56,000 nucleotides of DNA from Symbiodinium natans. Its lineage: Eukaryota; Sar; Dinophyceae; Suessiales; Symbiodiniaceae. This document shows positions 1-9,300 of this stretch, in pieces (within the stretch, counting starts at the first letter, position 1; the number at the start of each line of letters is the position of its first letter). The notes under the pieces were generated by a model. It was not told the DNA's origin, did no database searches, and saw nothing but the letters and a program-made list of their open reading frames with translations. Made by a program: the position numbers and the translations under genes. The stretch covers positions 89,001 to 145,000 of the forward strand of contig CAJNDS010000133.1 of the NCBI GenBank assembly GCA_905221605.1. The letters are read 5' to 3'.

Positions 1-62
1 AGCGCGCCTCCTGGTTGTCCCGCTTCGAAGTTTTCAGCGATGTGTTCATTTCTGCATGCCAG
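1..62 (+). CDS. Exon of an unidentified host gene (partial at window edge)
   Basis: An open frame from base 3 reads RASWLSRFEVFSDVFISACQ and ends at CAG|GTTGGT, a good GT donor. The 5' side lies outside the window. I do not recognise the protein. Exon status rests on the codon pattern and the donor only. Confidence 0.4.
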
Positions 63-270
63 GTTGGTGGTGTGGGCAATGGGCATCTTGAACATGAAGG
101 CGCCCGTCACCGTCATGGAAAAAGCTGACAAGCAATCTTTTTCTGGTGTGAGATCCGCTGTGTCAGAAAGTGTTAAGTGCTCGCAGCCGAGCCGTCTTGT
201 GGTTTCACGTTAGCTTCGTCTGAGCTGCGTGGCCACGAATCCACGTCAGCCCTCTAGAACCATCCTTATG

Positions 271-366
271 AGCACCCTAAACCCTAAACCCTAAACCCTA
301 AACCCTAAACCCTAAACCCTAAACCCTAAACCCTAAACCGTAAACCCTAAACCCTAAACCCTAAAC
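271..366. repeat. Telomere-type CCCTAAA tract
   Basis: About thirteen near-perfect copies of CCCTAAA. This heptamer is the telomere unit of dinoflagellates, many green algae and plants. It is interstitial here, because unique sequence and genes lie on both sides. Confidence 0.95.
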
Positions 367-1216
367 TCTCCGTGTGAGGCGGATTGGGATGAGTTCGACG
401 ATCCCAATACGGTGATCACAAATATGCTGGTCATCTTGCCCCCTGGCCTGCAAGCTGCCCTAAACTGCCCTAAACCTTAAACCCTAAACCCTAAACCCTA
501 AACCCTAAACCCTAAACCCTAAACCCTAAACCCTAAACCCTTCACACCCAAGCCCGAAATGCACACAGAGAACGCTCCTTCTTGCAAGCCGTGCCTGGCC
601 TTGAGCAGTCAAGGAAGGACATGGGGTTGCAGGCCCCTGGCTCAGTGAGTGTGTGAAGTCAGAGCCGTCTGTATCCGTACCCCTCAGACCAAAGAAAGGT
701 TTTAGGGTTTAGGGTTTAGGGTGGGTCAAGGCTTCTTTGGGGTTCTGGGTATCATATTCTGTTTCTGAGTGAAGGTGGGTTGGGTCTTTGTGGCTACTTG
801 TAGCAGACCTTCAGTTCACGGCCCGTGCGTGCCACCGGATCGCAGTAGCAGCAGCACCAGCATATGCAGTCAAGGCCCAGTAACCCAAAAATTGAGGCCC
901 GAAACCCCCCTGACGGTCTAACGCCCTCAGCCTCGCAACTTCATGATATCAAACACTTAAACACAGTGAACTATCAGGGTTTAGGGCTTAAGGGATTTTA
1001 GTGCTGTAGTTTAGGGCTTAAGGGGTTTTAGTGCTGTAGCTTAGGGCTTAAGGGGTTTTAGTGCTGTCGCTTCTTTAGCCTTTTGGGTTTAGGTTGTTGT
1101 TGGGATCAGCTGCATCGAAGCTCGCTGATGGCAACGTTGGCTGCCGGCTTTGCCAGCTTTGCCAGCTTGTCGCAGGAGATCTCTTGCCTTTCTTGTTTCT
1201 TGTGTGTGCTTGAGAG

Positions 1217-1380
1217 AGACAGGGTGAGAGACAGGGTGAGAGACAGGGTGACAGAGAGAGAGACAGAGAGAGAGACAGAGTGAGAGAGAGGGGTGCCCCG
1301 TAGAAGAAGAAGAGGAAGAAGAAGAAGAGGAAGAAGAAGAAGAAGAGGAAGAAGAAGAAGACGAAGAAGAGAGAGCCAGA
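1217..1380. repeat. Purine-rich microsatellite (GAGACAG, then GAA units)
   Basis: A GAGACAGGGT/GAGAGAGACA block runs into a GAAGAAGAG-type block. The long serine-rich reading on the minus strand is only a translation of this repeat. Confidence 0.9.
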
Positions 1381-1567
1381 GAGAGTGTGTGTTGTAGTGT
1401 TCGACGGGTGTTCTGTTCAGGTGATAGTTTCATCTCATACCAGCTTCAGTAGCCGCTGCTAGATGGGAGCAGCCTCGGCCTAGTGTGTGGGTCAGGCTTT
1501 AGGCTTTAGGGTTTAGGGTTTAGGGTTTAGGGTTTAGGGTTTAGGGTGACGGCACCTTCGCATGCAG

Positions 1568-1602
1568 GATGAGCAGGAGACGATTCGCCACAAGCAGAAG
1601 CA
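1568..1602 (+). CDS. Candidate exon, unidentified host gene
   Basis: The segment follows GCATGCAG and reads DEQETIRHKQKQ, a charged, exon-like peptide. The end is set at a possible GC donor (CAG|GCCAGC). The frame reaches a stop shortly after. Weak support on its own. Confidence 0.3.
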
Positions 1603-1730
1603 GGCCAGCCGCGCTTAGCTACAGTCAATGCCATTCTGGCCCCTCAACCCTAAACCCTAAACCCTAAACCCTAAACCCTGAACCCTAAACCCTGAGCCCT
1701 AAACCCTAAACCCTAAACCCTGTTCCCAAG

Positions 1731-1811
1731 AAACGCTCAAATCGCCTTGCCTTCCGCAAGGCGCAGCTGAAGAAGAAGGCCAGATGGCCCCCCAACGAAG
1801 CTCTGGGGCAG
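1731..1811 (+). CDS. Candidate exon, unidentified host gene (basic segment)
   Basis: An open segment after CCCAAG reads KRSNRLAFRKAQLKKKAR and then WPPNEALGQ. It is flanked by CCCTAAA tracts on both sides. The basic composition suggests a nucleic-acid-binding or linker region. The exact ends are uncertain. Confidence 0.4.
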
Positions 1812-1924
1812 CTCCGGCCCTAAAGCCTCAAACCTAAACCCTAAACCCTAAACCCTAAACCCTAAACCCTAAACCCTAAACCCTAAACCCTAAAGCCTAA
1901 ACCCTAAACCCTAAGCCCCCTGAG

Positions 1925-1966
1925 GAGGCGAAGAAGCAGCGAGGCGCGAGCTCGCTGGCGCAGCCG
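1925..1966 (+). CDS. Candidate exon, unidentified host gene
   Basis: Fourteen codons (EAKKQRGASSLAQP) lie between TGAG and the donor CCG|GTGTGC. A CCCTAAA tract precedes the exon and a TTTAGGG tract follows it, the polarity seen around the well-supported exons. Confidence 0.4.
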
Positions 1967-2489
1967 GTGTGCAGGTCCTAGCTCGGCGTAGTTTAGGGTT
2001 CAGGGTTTAGGGTTTAGGGTCTAGGATTTAGGGTTTAGGGTTTAGGGTTTAGGATTTAGGGTTTAGGGTTGAAAGTGTTCCGGGCTTCAAAAACCTCAGC
2101 CCTTGACCCTGAACTCTTCAAGATTCTCAGTATGGCGTAGGGTTTAGGGTTGAGGATTTGGTTGAGGGATTCGGGTTAAGTCCCACAGGGCTGTTTTCCA
2201 AAATTGGGAGGGGGGTTTAGCACTTTTAGACCCCCAAATAGAATAGAATCCCCCTTTAAAGGGACCCGCCCCCCTCCCCGCAACGTTAAAGTCATGATAA
2301 GAACAATTCAACAATGATAAGTTTACCTGTGGAAGCAAAACATGTCCCATTCTCCACGCCCTAAGCCCTAAACCGTGAACCCTGAACCCCAAACCCTAAG
2401 CCCTAAACCCTAAGCCCTAAACCCTAAAACCTAAACCCTAAACCCTAAACCCTAAACCCAAAACCCTAAACCCTATTCTTGTGCGACAG

Positions 2490-2560
2490 GACCGGCGAGC
2501 CTGCCGAGGAGGAGCAGCAGGAACTCAAGCCCAGGCGCGTGGCTTGCAATGCTTTGGGGG
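2490..2560 (+). CDS. Candidate exon, unidentified host gene
   Basis: Acceptor TGCGACAG, then an open acidic/basic segment (TGEPAEEEQQELKPRR...), and a possible donor G|GTTGGGG. CCCTAAA lies upstream and TTTAGGG downstream. It probably belongs to the same gene as the exon at 2645. Confidence 0.45.
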
Positions 2561-2644
2561 GTTGGGGTTTAGGGATTAGGGTTTAGGGTTTAGGGCTTAG
2601 AGCTTAGGGCTTAGGGCTCAGGGCGCAGGAGTTTTTTTTGGCAG

Positions 2645-2689
2645 GAAGTTGAAGATTCAGTTCGACCACGTTCAGATCAACGTGCTGGG
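2645..2689 (+). CDS. Candidate exon, unidentified host gene
   Basis: Acceptor TTGGCAG follows a T-run, and the frame reads KLKIQFDHVQINVLG to the donor G|GTTTGG. The peptide looks like a mixed beta-strand segment. I do not recognise the family. Confidence 0.5.
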
Positions 2690-3007
2690 GTTTGGTAGGA
2701 TTGAGCGTGGAGAGTTTCAGAGGCTCTTGGGCCGTGTTTTGTCGTGCTGGAAGGCTTCCGGACAGAACGCATCTGACATTGGAGGACGGCCTTCAGTTTC
2801 TTCTGCTGGGGTTTATGGCTTCGGTTTCAGGGTGCATTTTAGGTCGTAGGGGTTACAGCCGTGAGATGTTGGGGCCCGATCCCCCCTAAACCCAAAACCC
2901 TAAACCCTAAACCCTAAACCCTACACCCTACACCCTCAACCCTAAACCCTTAACCCTACACCCTAAACCCTAAACCCTAAACCCTAAACCCCTCTTGCGT
3001 TCCTCAG

Positions 3008-3058
3008 CTCCGCCGAGCTCCGAGACAGGGGCCCGAGGCCCAGACCCCAAGGCCCCAG
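3008..3058 (+). CDS. Candidate exon, unidentified host gene
   Basis: Seventeen codons (LRRAPRQGPEAQTPRPQ) between acceptor TTCCTCAG and donor CAG|GTCCTG. It is preceded by CCCTAAA and followed by a long TTTAGGG tract (3077-3199). Confidence 0.45.
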
Positions 3059-3076
3059 GTCCTGGAAGATCCGTGG

Positions 3077-3199
3077 AAGTTAGGGTTTGGGGTTTAGGGT
3101 TTAGGGTTTAGGGTTTAGGGTTTAGGGTTTAGGGTTTAGGGTTTAGGGTTTAGGGTTTAGGGTTTAGGGTTTAGGGCATAGGGTTTAGGGTTTAGGGAA
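3077..3199. repeat. Telomere-type TTTAGGG tract
   Basis: About sixteen TTTAGGG copies with few variants, just after the candidate exon at 3008-3058. Confidence 0.95.
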
Positions 3200-3559
3200 A
3201 TGGGGGCTTACGAAAGTAAGGTACCCCGAATACAGTCCCCAAATAGTAGGATTCCCTTACAATAGCCACCCCAATAGGATACCCCTATATTCGCAAACCC
3301 CCAAACGAGACCTGCGACTTGTATGAATTTAGGCCTAAAACTCCCTAGAAAGGAATAGGTTTGCGCGGCAGCGCCCCTATGGCGCGAGATGTGTTAAACC
3401 CTCAACCCTTAAACCCTGAAAAACCCCTAAACTCCAAACCCTAGACCCTCAACCCTAAACCCTAACCCTAAACCCTAAACCCTAAACCCTAAACCCTAAA
3501 CCCTAAACCCTAAACCCTAAACCCTAAACCCTAAATCCTAAACCCTCTTCCCTCCCCAG

Positions 3560-3652
3560 GAGTACTTTGGAGCATGCCCTGCTGGGGTCTTCAAGCAAGC
3601 CGGCTTGAAGGCGTGTGAGGAGAGCCTCGCCCTCCTCCTCAGCGCTTTGGCA
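3560..3652 (+). CDS. Exon, unidentified host gene
   Basis: The acceptor CTCCCCAG follows a pyrimidine tract. Thirty-one open codons begin EYFGACPAGVFKQAGLKACE and end SALA. The donor is GCA|GTTAGT, a good GT site. The length is a multiple of three. CCCTAAA precedes and TTTAGGG follows. This is one of the best-supported exons of the 5' gene, though the protein family is not recognised. Confidence 0.6.
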
Positions 3653-4934
3653 GTTAGTTTAGGGTTTAGGGTTCAGGGTTTAGGTTTCAGGGTTTAGGGT
3701 TTAGGGTTTAGGGGTAGAGGGTTTAGGGTTTAGGGTTTAGGGGTAGAGCGTTTAGGGGTAGAGGGTTTGGGGTTTAGGGGTAGAGGGTTTAGTTAGGGTT
3801 TAGTGGGGCTGGGGGCTAGGGTAGTTTTGGGCTTTGCTGCCTTAATGTTTCAGAGCTTCAGCGCCGGAAACCCAAAATCATGGGATGAAGACTCGTACCC
3901 CTAAGGTTGTACCCCTAAAGGTTCCCCTGAAAAAAATATTCCCAATATGGCCCTTATACTACCTCAGGGATCCTCACAAAGGGACTCCAAAACGTAAGGG
4001 TACAACCTCAAGAGTCCAAGGTAGAACCCCTATACAAAAGGCCCAGACCATCCCCAGCGCACCCCAAAATCTCTCCGTTCTAGGAAGCCCTCGCCCTTCA
4101 ACCAACCATTGTCCGGGTCCTAAGCCCTACGGACCCCCTAAACCCTAAACCCCTAAACCCCTAAACCCCTAAACCCCTAAACCCCTAAACCCCTAAACCC
4201 CTAAACCCCTAAACCCCTAAACCCCTAAACCCCTAAACCCCTAAACCCCTAAACCCCTAAACCCCTAAACCCCTAAACCCCTAAAAACCCCTAAACCCCT
4301 AAACCCCTAAACCCCTAAACCCCTAAACCCCTAAACCCCTAAACCCCTAAACCCCTAAACCCGAAACCCTAAACCCTAAACCGTAAAGCCCGAATGACCC
4401 TAAGCCCCTAACCCCAAAGCCCTCCTCGCACTAAGCCTGGCGCACAAAGGCTTGGATTTCGAACAGGCGCAACCGCCTGTGGCCCGTTGGGTCTACTTTT
4501 ATAACCCGGGTTTGGGGTTCAGGGAAAAGGGTTTGGGTTTAGGGTTTGGGGTTTAAGTTTCTAGGTTTCAGGGTTTAGGGTTTAGGGTCTGGGGTCCTTA
4601 CCGTTGAGGGTGCAGGAAACGCTCCGGAACTTGACCGGTCCCTCATGTCAGCCTCTCCGATTTAAGGTTTAGGGTTTGGGGTTTAGGCTTTAGGGCCTTT
4701 AGGGTAGGGGGTTTGCGCGTTGGGTTTCAATGTTTCGGCGGGTTTGGTGTAAGGTTGTCGTTGTCAAGGTTTGGAAACCCTACACAGGCCGTGCACCATG
4801 AAGCGCTAAACGCATTTCCGCCCTGGCACCCCAGAACCGAACCCGAAAGTTCCCAAATACCCCTAAGACTCAGACCCTGAACCCTGAACCCTGAACCCTA
4901 AACCCTAAACCCTAAACCCCTCACCCCGTCGCAG
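3653..4934. repeat. Intronic region with a CCCCTAAA octamer tract
   Basis: TTTAGGG variants, including GGGGTAGAGGG forms, cover 3653-3810. At 4138-4362 about thirty tandem copies of the octamer CCCCTAAA (one C more than the heptamer) run almost without interruption. The 3885-4148 open frame ends in this repeat and shows no exon signals. The rest is degenerate TTTAGGG with short unique segments. Confidence 0.85.
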
Positions 4935-5012
4935 GTCGTCGGCCGCTTCGGTGACGGTTCGCCCGTGCGGCTCTCCAGCTTCAACTACTTTCAGCATCTC
5001 GGCTCCCAAGAG
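4935..5012 (+). CDS. Exon, unidentified host gene
   Basis: Acceptor CCGTCGCAG, then twenty-six open codons (VVGRFGDGSPVRLSSFNYFQ, then HLGSQE) and a donor near GAGG|GTCTAG. Its last 35 bases are echoed twice downstream (about 5084 and 5168). The protein is not recognised. Confidence 0.55.
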
Positions 5013-5204
5013 GGTCTAGGGCTTTTAGGGTTTAGGGTTTAGGGTTTAGGGTTTAGCGGTGTTTTTTGCGGTTCTCAGGGTAGTTCAACTACTTTCAGCA
5101 TCGCGGCTCCAAGAGGGTTTGAAGGGTGGCTTTTAGGGGCTTTTAGGGTCTGTCTAGGGTGTTTAGGGTATTTCCACTACTTTCAGCATCTCGGCTCTGA
5201 GATG
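4979..5204 (+). repeat. Three echoes of an exon 3' end
   Basis: The string CTACTTTCAGCATCTCGGCT and its flanks occur at about 4984, again with one change at about 5090, and again at about 5174. Each copy is followed by a TTTAGGG-like stretch. This looks like tandem duplication of an exon-intron junction; only the first copy has a clear acceptor. Confidence 0.75.
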
Positions 5205-5585
5205 GTTTAAAGTTTAGAGGTTTTAGGGTCTTAGGGTGTTTAGGGTTTGCAGAGTCTCTGAGATGTCTCCAGCTAAAGTGACAGGGGCTCCAGAGTTCGG
5301 GATGAGGGAACTTTTGAAGTTGTTGGCTAACAGGGCTTGGGGGCACCCTCAACCCTAAACCCTAAACCCTAAACCCTAAACCCTAAACCCTTCTGTAAAC
5401 CCTAAACCCCAAACCCCAAACCCCAAACCCCAAACCCCAAACCCAAAACCCTAGACCCTAAACCCTAAACCCTAAACCCTAAACACTAGCACGTAGACCC
5501 TGCAAGCCAGGAACGGCTCAAGATCGGCTCATTGGTTCATCTGGGCCCCCTTGGATTCCAATATACGTTCCGGACCCTTACTCCT

Positions 5586-5720
5586 ACTTGGAGGTTCATG
5601 GTACTGATTAACCAATTATAACTGTACTCATCACCCACTTCTCAGCCCCCCCTAAGATGGATATAAGTACAGTCAGAAGTACAGTTCTAATTGGTTCATA
5701 AGTACCATGAACCTCCAAGT
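5586..5720. mobile_element. MITE-like element, copy 1
   Basis: A non-coding block of 135 bp has inverted ends: ACTTGGAGGTTCATGGTACT at the left and its exact reverse complement at the right. The inner arms also pair (AACCAATTATAACTGTAC with GTACAGTTCTAATTGGTT). A second copy is at 9355-9491. No target duplication is evident. Confidence 0.75.
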
Positions 5721-5920
5721 GCTGCCCTGGTTAACTCGTATACATAGCTGTACTTATTTAGGATGGTCTTTACTCAACATGCCGAGCCACTAAGCCGACC
5801 TTCCCTGAAGCCTGATGTCCTGAACCCCTACTTAAAGGGTCAGTTGACTTAGCAAGTGGGGTCAAAGATAAGGTAGCCATACTTATAACTATTTATAACC
5901 CCAATTGAGGTACTTATATC

Positions 5921-5952
5921 CCTACATACTAAGTACCCATAAACCTCCAAGT
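5921..5952. mobile_element. MITE-like element, solo right end
   Basis: AAGTACCCATAAACCTCCAAGT repeats the right end of the element at 5586-5720. The matching left half is missing or too diverged to see; AT-rich remnants (CTTATAACTATTTATAACC) lie just upstream. Confidence 0.5.
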
Positions 5953-6025
5953 AAGGCCCCACCGAAGCCTCAGGTTTGATGGCAGTGACAGCGAGATCTG
6001 GGTCCGCAGCCCAGCATCAGAACTT

Positions 6026-6122
6026 TGTCATAGTGGGGTAACATTTCACATTCTTAAGGGTACTTAAACTCAATAAGGAATAGAAATTACAAATATTACA
6101 AACTATTCCAACCATGAACTAG
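6026..6122 (+). repeat. Introner-like repeat, copy 1
   Basis: The block runs from GTCATAGTGGGGTAACATTT through GGTACTTAAA and CAATAAGGAAT to CCATGAACTAG. It matches the intron at 21321-21424 and a copy at 25721-25820. All three share the same order and end in CTAG or TATAG. Confidence 0.7.
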
Positions 6123-6353
6123 ATAATCTCTGGGGCCCAAGTTTGCGTCCTTCCTTTTTTTTGGAGTTCTGTTCAGTAGGAGTTTCAGGGGTCCAGGGAT
6201 GCCTAGGGGTCTAGGAGTCTAGTGGTTCAGGGCTTTAAGGGTTCTCTAAATTACGGTCCCTTTCTTGGATTCCCTGTCTGGAAAATGGCTTCAACCTTAG
6301 GACGACCCGAATGTTGGGAGCTTTCTGGTTGGGGGCCCTGACCCCACACCCAG

Positions 6354-9300
6354 GACCCCACTTTTCTGGCCCGCCTGGCCTACGAGGGCTTCTTCACCAT
6401 CACCACTGGCAGGCCCAGGGTTGAGGGTTTAGGGTTTAGGGTTTTAGGGTTTTTACGGTTTTGGGGTTTATAGGGTTTTGGGGTTTTAGGGTTTTAGAGT
6501 TTATAAGTTTATAGGGTTTAGGGGGTTTATAGGGTTTAGGCCGGTCAAGCATGTTTGCTCCTGCCGCTGCCATGGCTCTTCTGCGCCATTCCTGCTGAAA
6601 CAGCCCGCCGAGATCTGCTCAGACCCCACATCTGGGGGTTTCTGAACTTCGGGGTACCTTTATTTGGGTCCTTATTTTAAGGGGATACTATCGTTTGGGT
6701 TCTTTTTTGGGGGTCCCAAGTTTTCGTAAACCCCCCATCGAGAGCCTGCAAGCCCAACCCCAGGAGAAGGGAGCGTGAGCCGCTGCCTGAGCTGCAGCCT
6801 TACTACGGCGTGCCGCTCGGCCGCCAACCTTCGGAACCTTCGGTTATGGACCCAAAAAGGACATAAGCATAAGCATTTTATAGGGATAATCCCTACCTTT
6901 CTTGGGCTTCAGTAGAAGGGGATTTTTGCTTATGTGCTTTTTTGGGGCCCTATTCGGGGGTAGCTCAGCCTGTTAGCTCGATGGAATTCAGGCTTCAAGG
7001 CTGAAGAGGTTACAAAAGCTTCGGGGGTTTAGGGGGGTTTGGGGTTCTCAATTTTTCTTCGGATCTCCCACTCCCAGTGCTTTCGCAAGCTCTTTGCCTT
7101 GGTTTTTTAGGCTCGACTGGCAGCACTTCAACCAGTCGAAGCCGGTGAGGAAAGCCCTCAGAAGGGTCAGGGCCGACACGCCCCGACGGCGCCTGGCCTC
7201 AAATGGGCAGTTCTCTAAGTTGTGGTGTTGTTGTTGGGTTGCCGTGATAACAACGAGACCTGTCGTTCATTTTTCGGGTTGACATTTTAACAATAAAGAG
7301 AATTGTGGCCATGATTATCGTAAAGAGAATACTGGCCCTTGTGCGTTTTGGGTTGGCGCGATAATAATCAAGAGCCTTGTGTGTCTGGAGGGTACCCAAA
7401 AAAGGTAGTGCAACCGAACGAGGAGTGCTCCCAGGGGGTGGGGTTTTGCCGGAGCGCCCCCTCCCCCACCTTCCCCTTTGCTTTGGCTTTGGGGGTTCGT
7501 TGGAGTTTCGGGGTTCGATGGGTCAAAGCTTAGCCTTTTGCTGCTTCTTGGGACAGACCCCTGCTGCGGTCAGCTGGGGCTTTGGGGTTTAGGGTTTAGG
7601 GTTTAGGGGTTAGGGTTTAGGGTTTTACCCAAACCCAGGTATTACCTCTACTGCGATCGAGATCTGGAGGCCACGTACAAGCAGCTGGACAGCTACCAGA
7701 AGGACTCACCTTGCCGTTTGTTTCTCAGGTGTGGGCCTTCAGAGGCCTCATTGTCGGGTTTCGCGTGGACTTGCTGAGAGCTTAGGGTTGACGTTCTTCA
7801 GTGCATCGTTCGGTTGCCGTCCTGACGCTTGCTGTACGCAACATGAACGAGTGTCAGCATGCTGGCAGGCATGCCCAAGAAACCAACCCTAAACCCTAAA
7901 CCCTAAACCCTGAACCCTGAAACCTGAAAACCCTGGGCCTGCCTGAGCCCTAAGCACCCAGAAGCTCGCGAGGGGCAGCATGGTGAGAACTGGATGACCT
8001 GGAAGTACCTCCAAGCCTTTCGCCGTGCAAGTCCCTGCCTCAGGAACCCCAAAATCAGAAACCCTTTGGGGGTTGGGGGGGCTAGGGTTTAGGGTTTAGG
8101 GGGCCTAAGTAGGGTTCAGGGTTGAAGGTTTAGGTGTAGAGTACCAAACACCCACACCCTGAACCCTAAACCCTAAACCCTAAACCCTAACCCTACTCCT
8201 ACCCAAGAACCCCAAACCCTAAACCCTAAACCCTAAACCCTAAACCCTAAACCCTAAACCCTAAACCCTAAACCCTAAACCCTAAACCCTAAACCCGCAA
8301 AACATGCACATGAGGCGACGATCCGAAGATCAACTTCCGCCTGCATTCCATCGAGACCTGAATGCAGCCAAGACCCTGGGATCCCAAGGCCCGAAAGCCC
8401 CAAAGACCTGAAACCCTAAACTCCGAACCCTAAACCCTAAACCCTAAACCCTAAACCCTAAACCCTAAACCCTAAACCCTAAACCCTAAACCCTAAACCC
8501 TAAACCCTAAACCCTAAGCCCTAAAACTCCGAAGGGTTTCAAAGTTTAGGTGTTGGGGGTTTCGGGTTTGAGGTTAGGGTTCCGGGCTTACTTCAGCCAT
8601 CCCGAGAAACAGGGTTCGAAATGCTTCTCTTTCTTGCGCCTGGTTTCAAGGCTTCCCTGAAACCCCAAGCCCGAAGCCCTAAAACCTAAACCCTAAACCC
8701 CAAACCCTCAACTGAACTTCAGCTCCGGGCTTCCTCAAACAAGCGCCAGAGCGCTGAACGCCCCGCAGAAGCCCCCCCGAGCCAAGGGGTTCGGCGCGAA
8801 GGGTTCAGGGTTCAGGGTTTAGGGTTAGGGTTTAGGGTTTAGGGTTTAGGGTTTAGGGTTTAGGGTTTAGGGTTTAGGGTTTACGGTTTAGGGTTCAGGG
8901 TTTAGCGCCTTGATGTGGGGTTTAGGGCTTCAGGGCTTTAGGGCTTTGGATGTGTAGGGCTTAGGACGTTTTGGGTTTTTGTGGGGGGGGGGGGGGGGTT
9001 CGGGTATCTTTTCAGTTCCAAGCCAAGGAGCTCTACGATGGCCCGCTGCCCCAAGCAGGAGCGGCCGCGGTTGGGAACTCAGGTTTTAAGGTTCCAGGGT
9101 TTCAGGGTTTCAGGGTTTAGGGTTTAGGGATTAAGTTTAGGATTTAGAGTTTGTTTAGGGTTTAGGGCCCGGGCATTTCGGGGTTGAACCTGAACCATGC
9201 TACCCCAAAGGCTCAGGAGAGAGCCCTGAAATCACCTGAAGGGTTTAGGGTTTAGGGTTTCGGGTTTAGGGTTTAAAGCCTCAGCCCCTAAAGCCTTGAC

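Larger units (their letters stand above)
63..1567. other. Non-coding host DNA with telomere-type tracts and a purine microsatellite
   Basis: No exon I can support lies here. Telomere-type tracts sit at about 271-366 (CCCTAAA), 475-543 (CCCTAAA) and 1500-1550 (TTTAGGG). Between them are unique GC-rich segments and three copies of a motif resembling TTAGGGCTTAAGGGGTTTTAG at about 980-1070. A GAGACAG/GAA-rich purine tract covers 1217-1380. Confidence 0.7.

Noticed and set aside
271-543. A chromosome end (true telomere)
   Set aside because: Tracts occur across the window in both orientations, with genes on both sides, so they are interstitial.
1083-1433. Serine-rich frame over a purine microsatellite
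   Set aside because: The frame exists only because the GAA/GAG repeat lacks stops; no exon signals.
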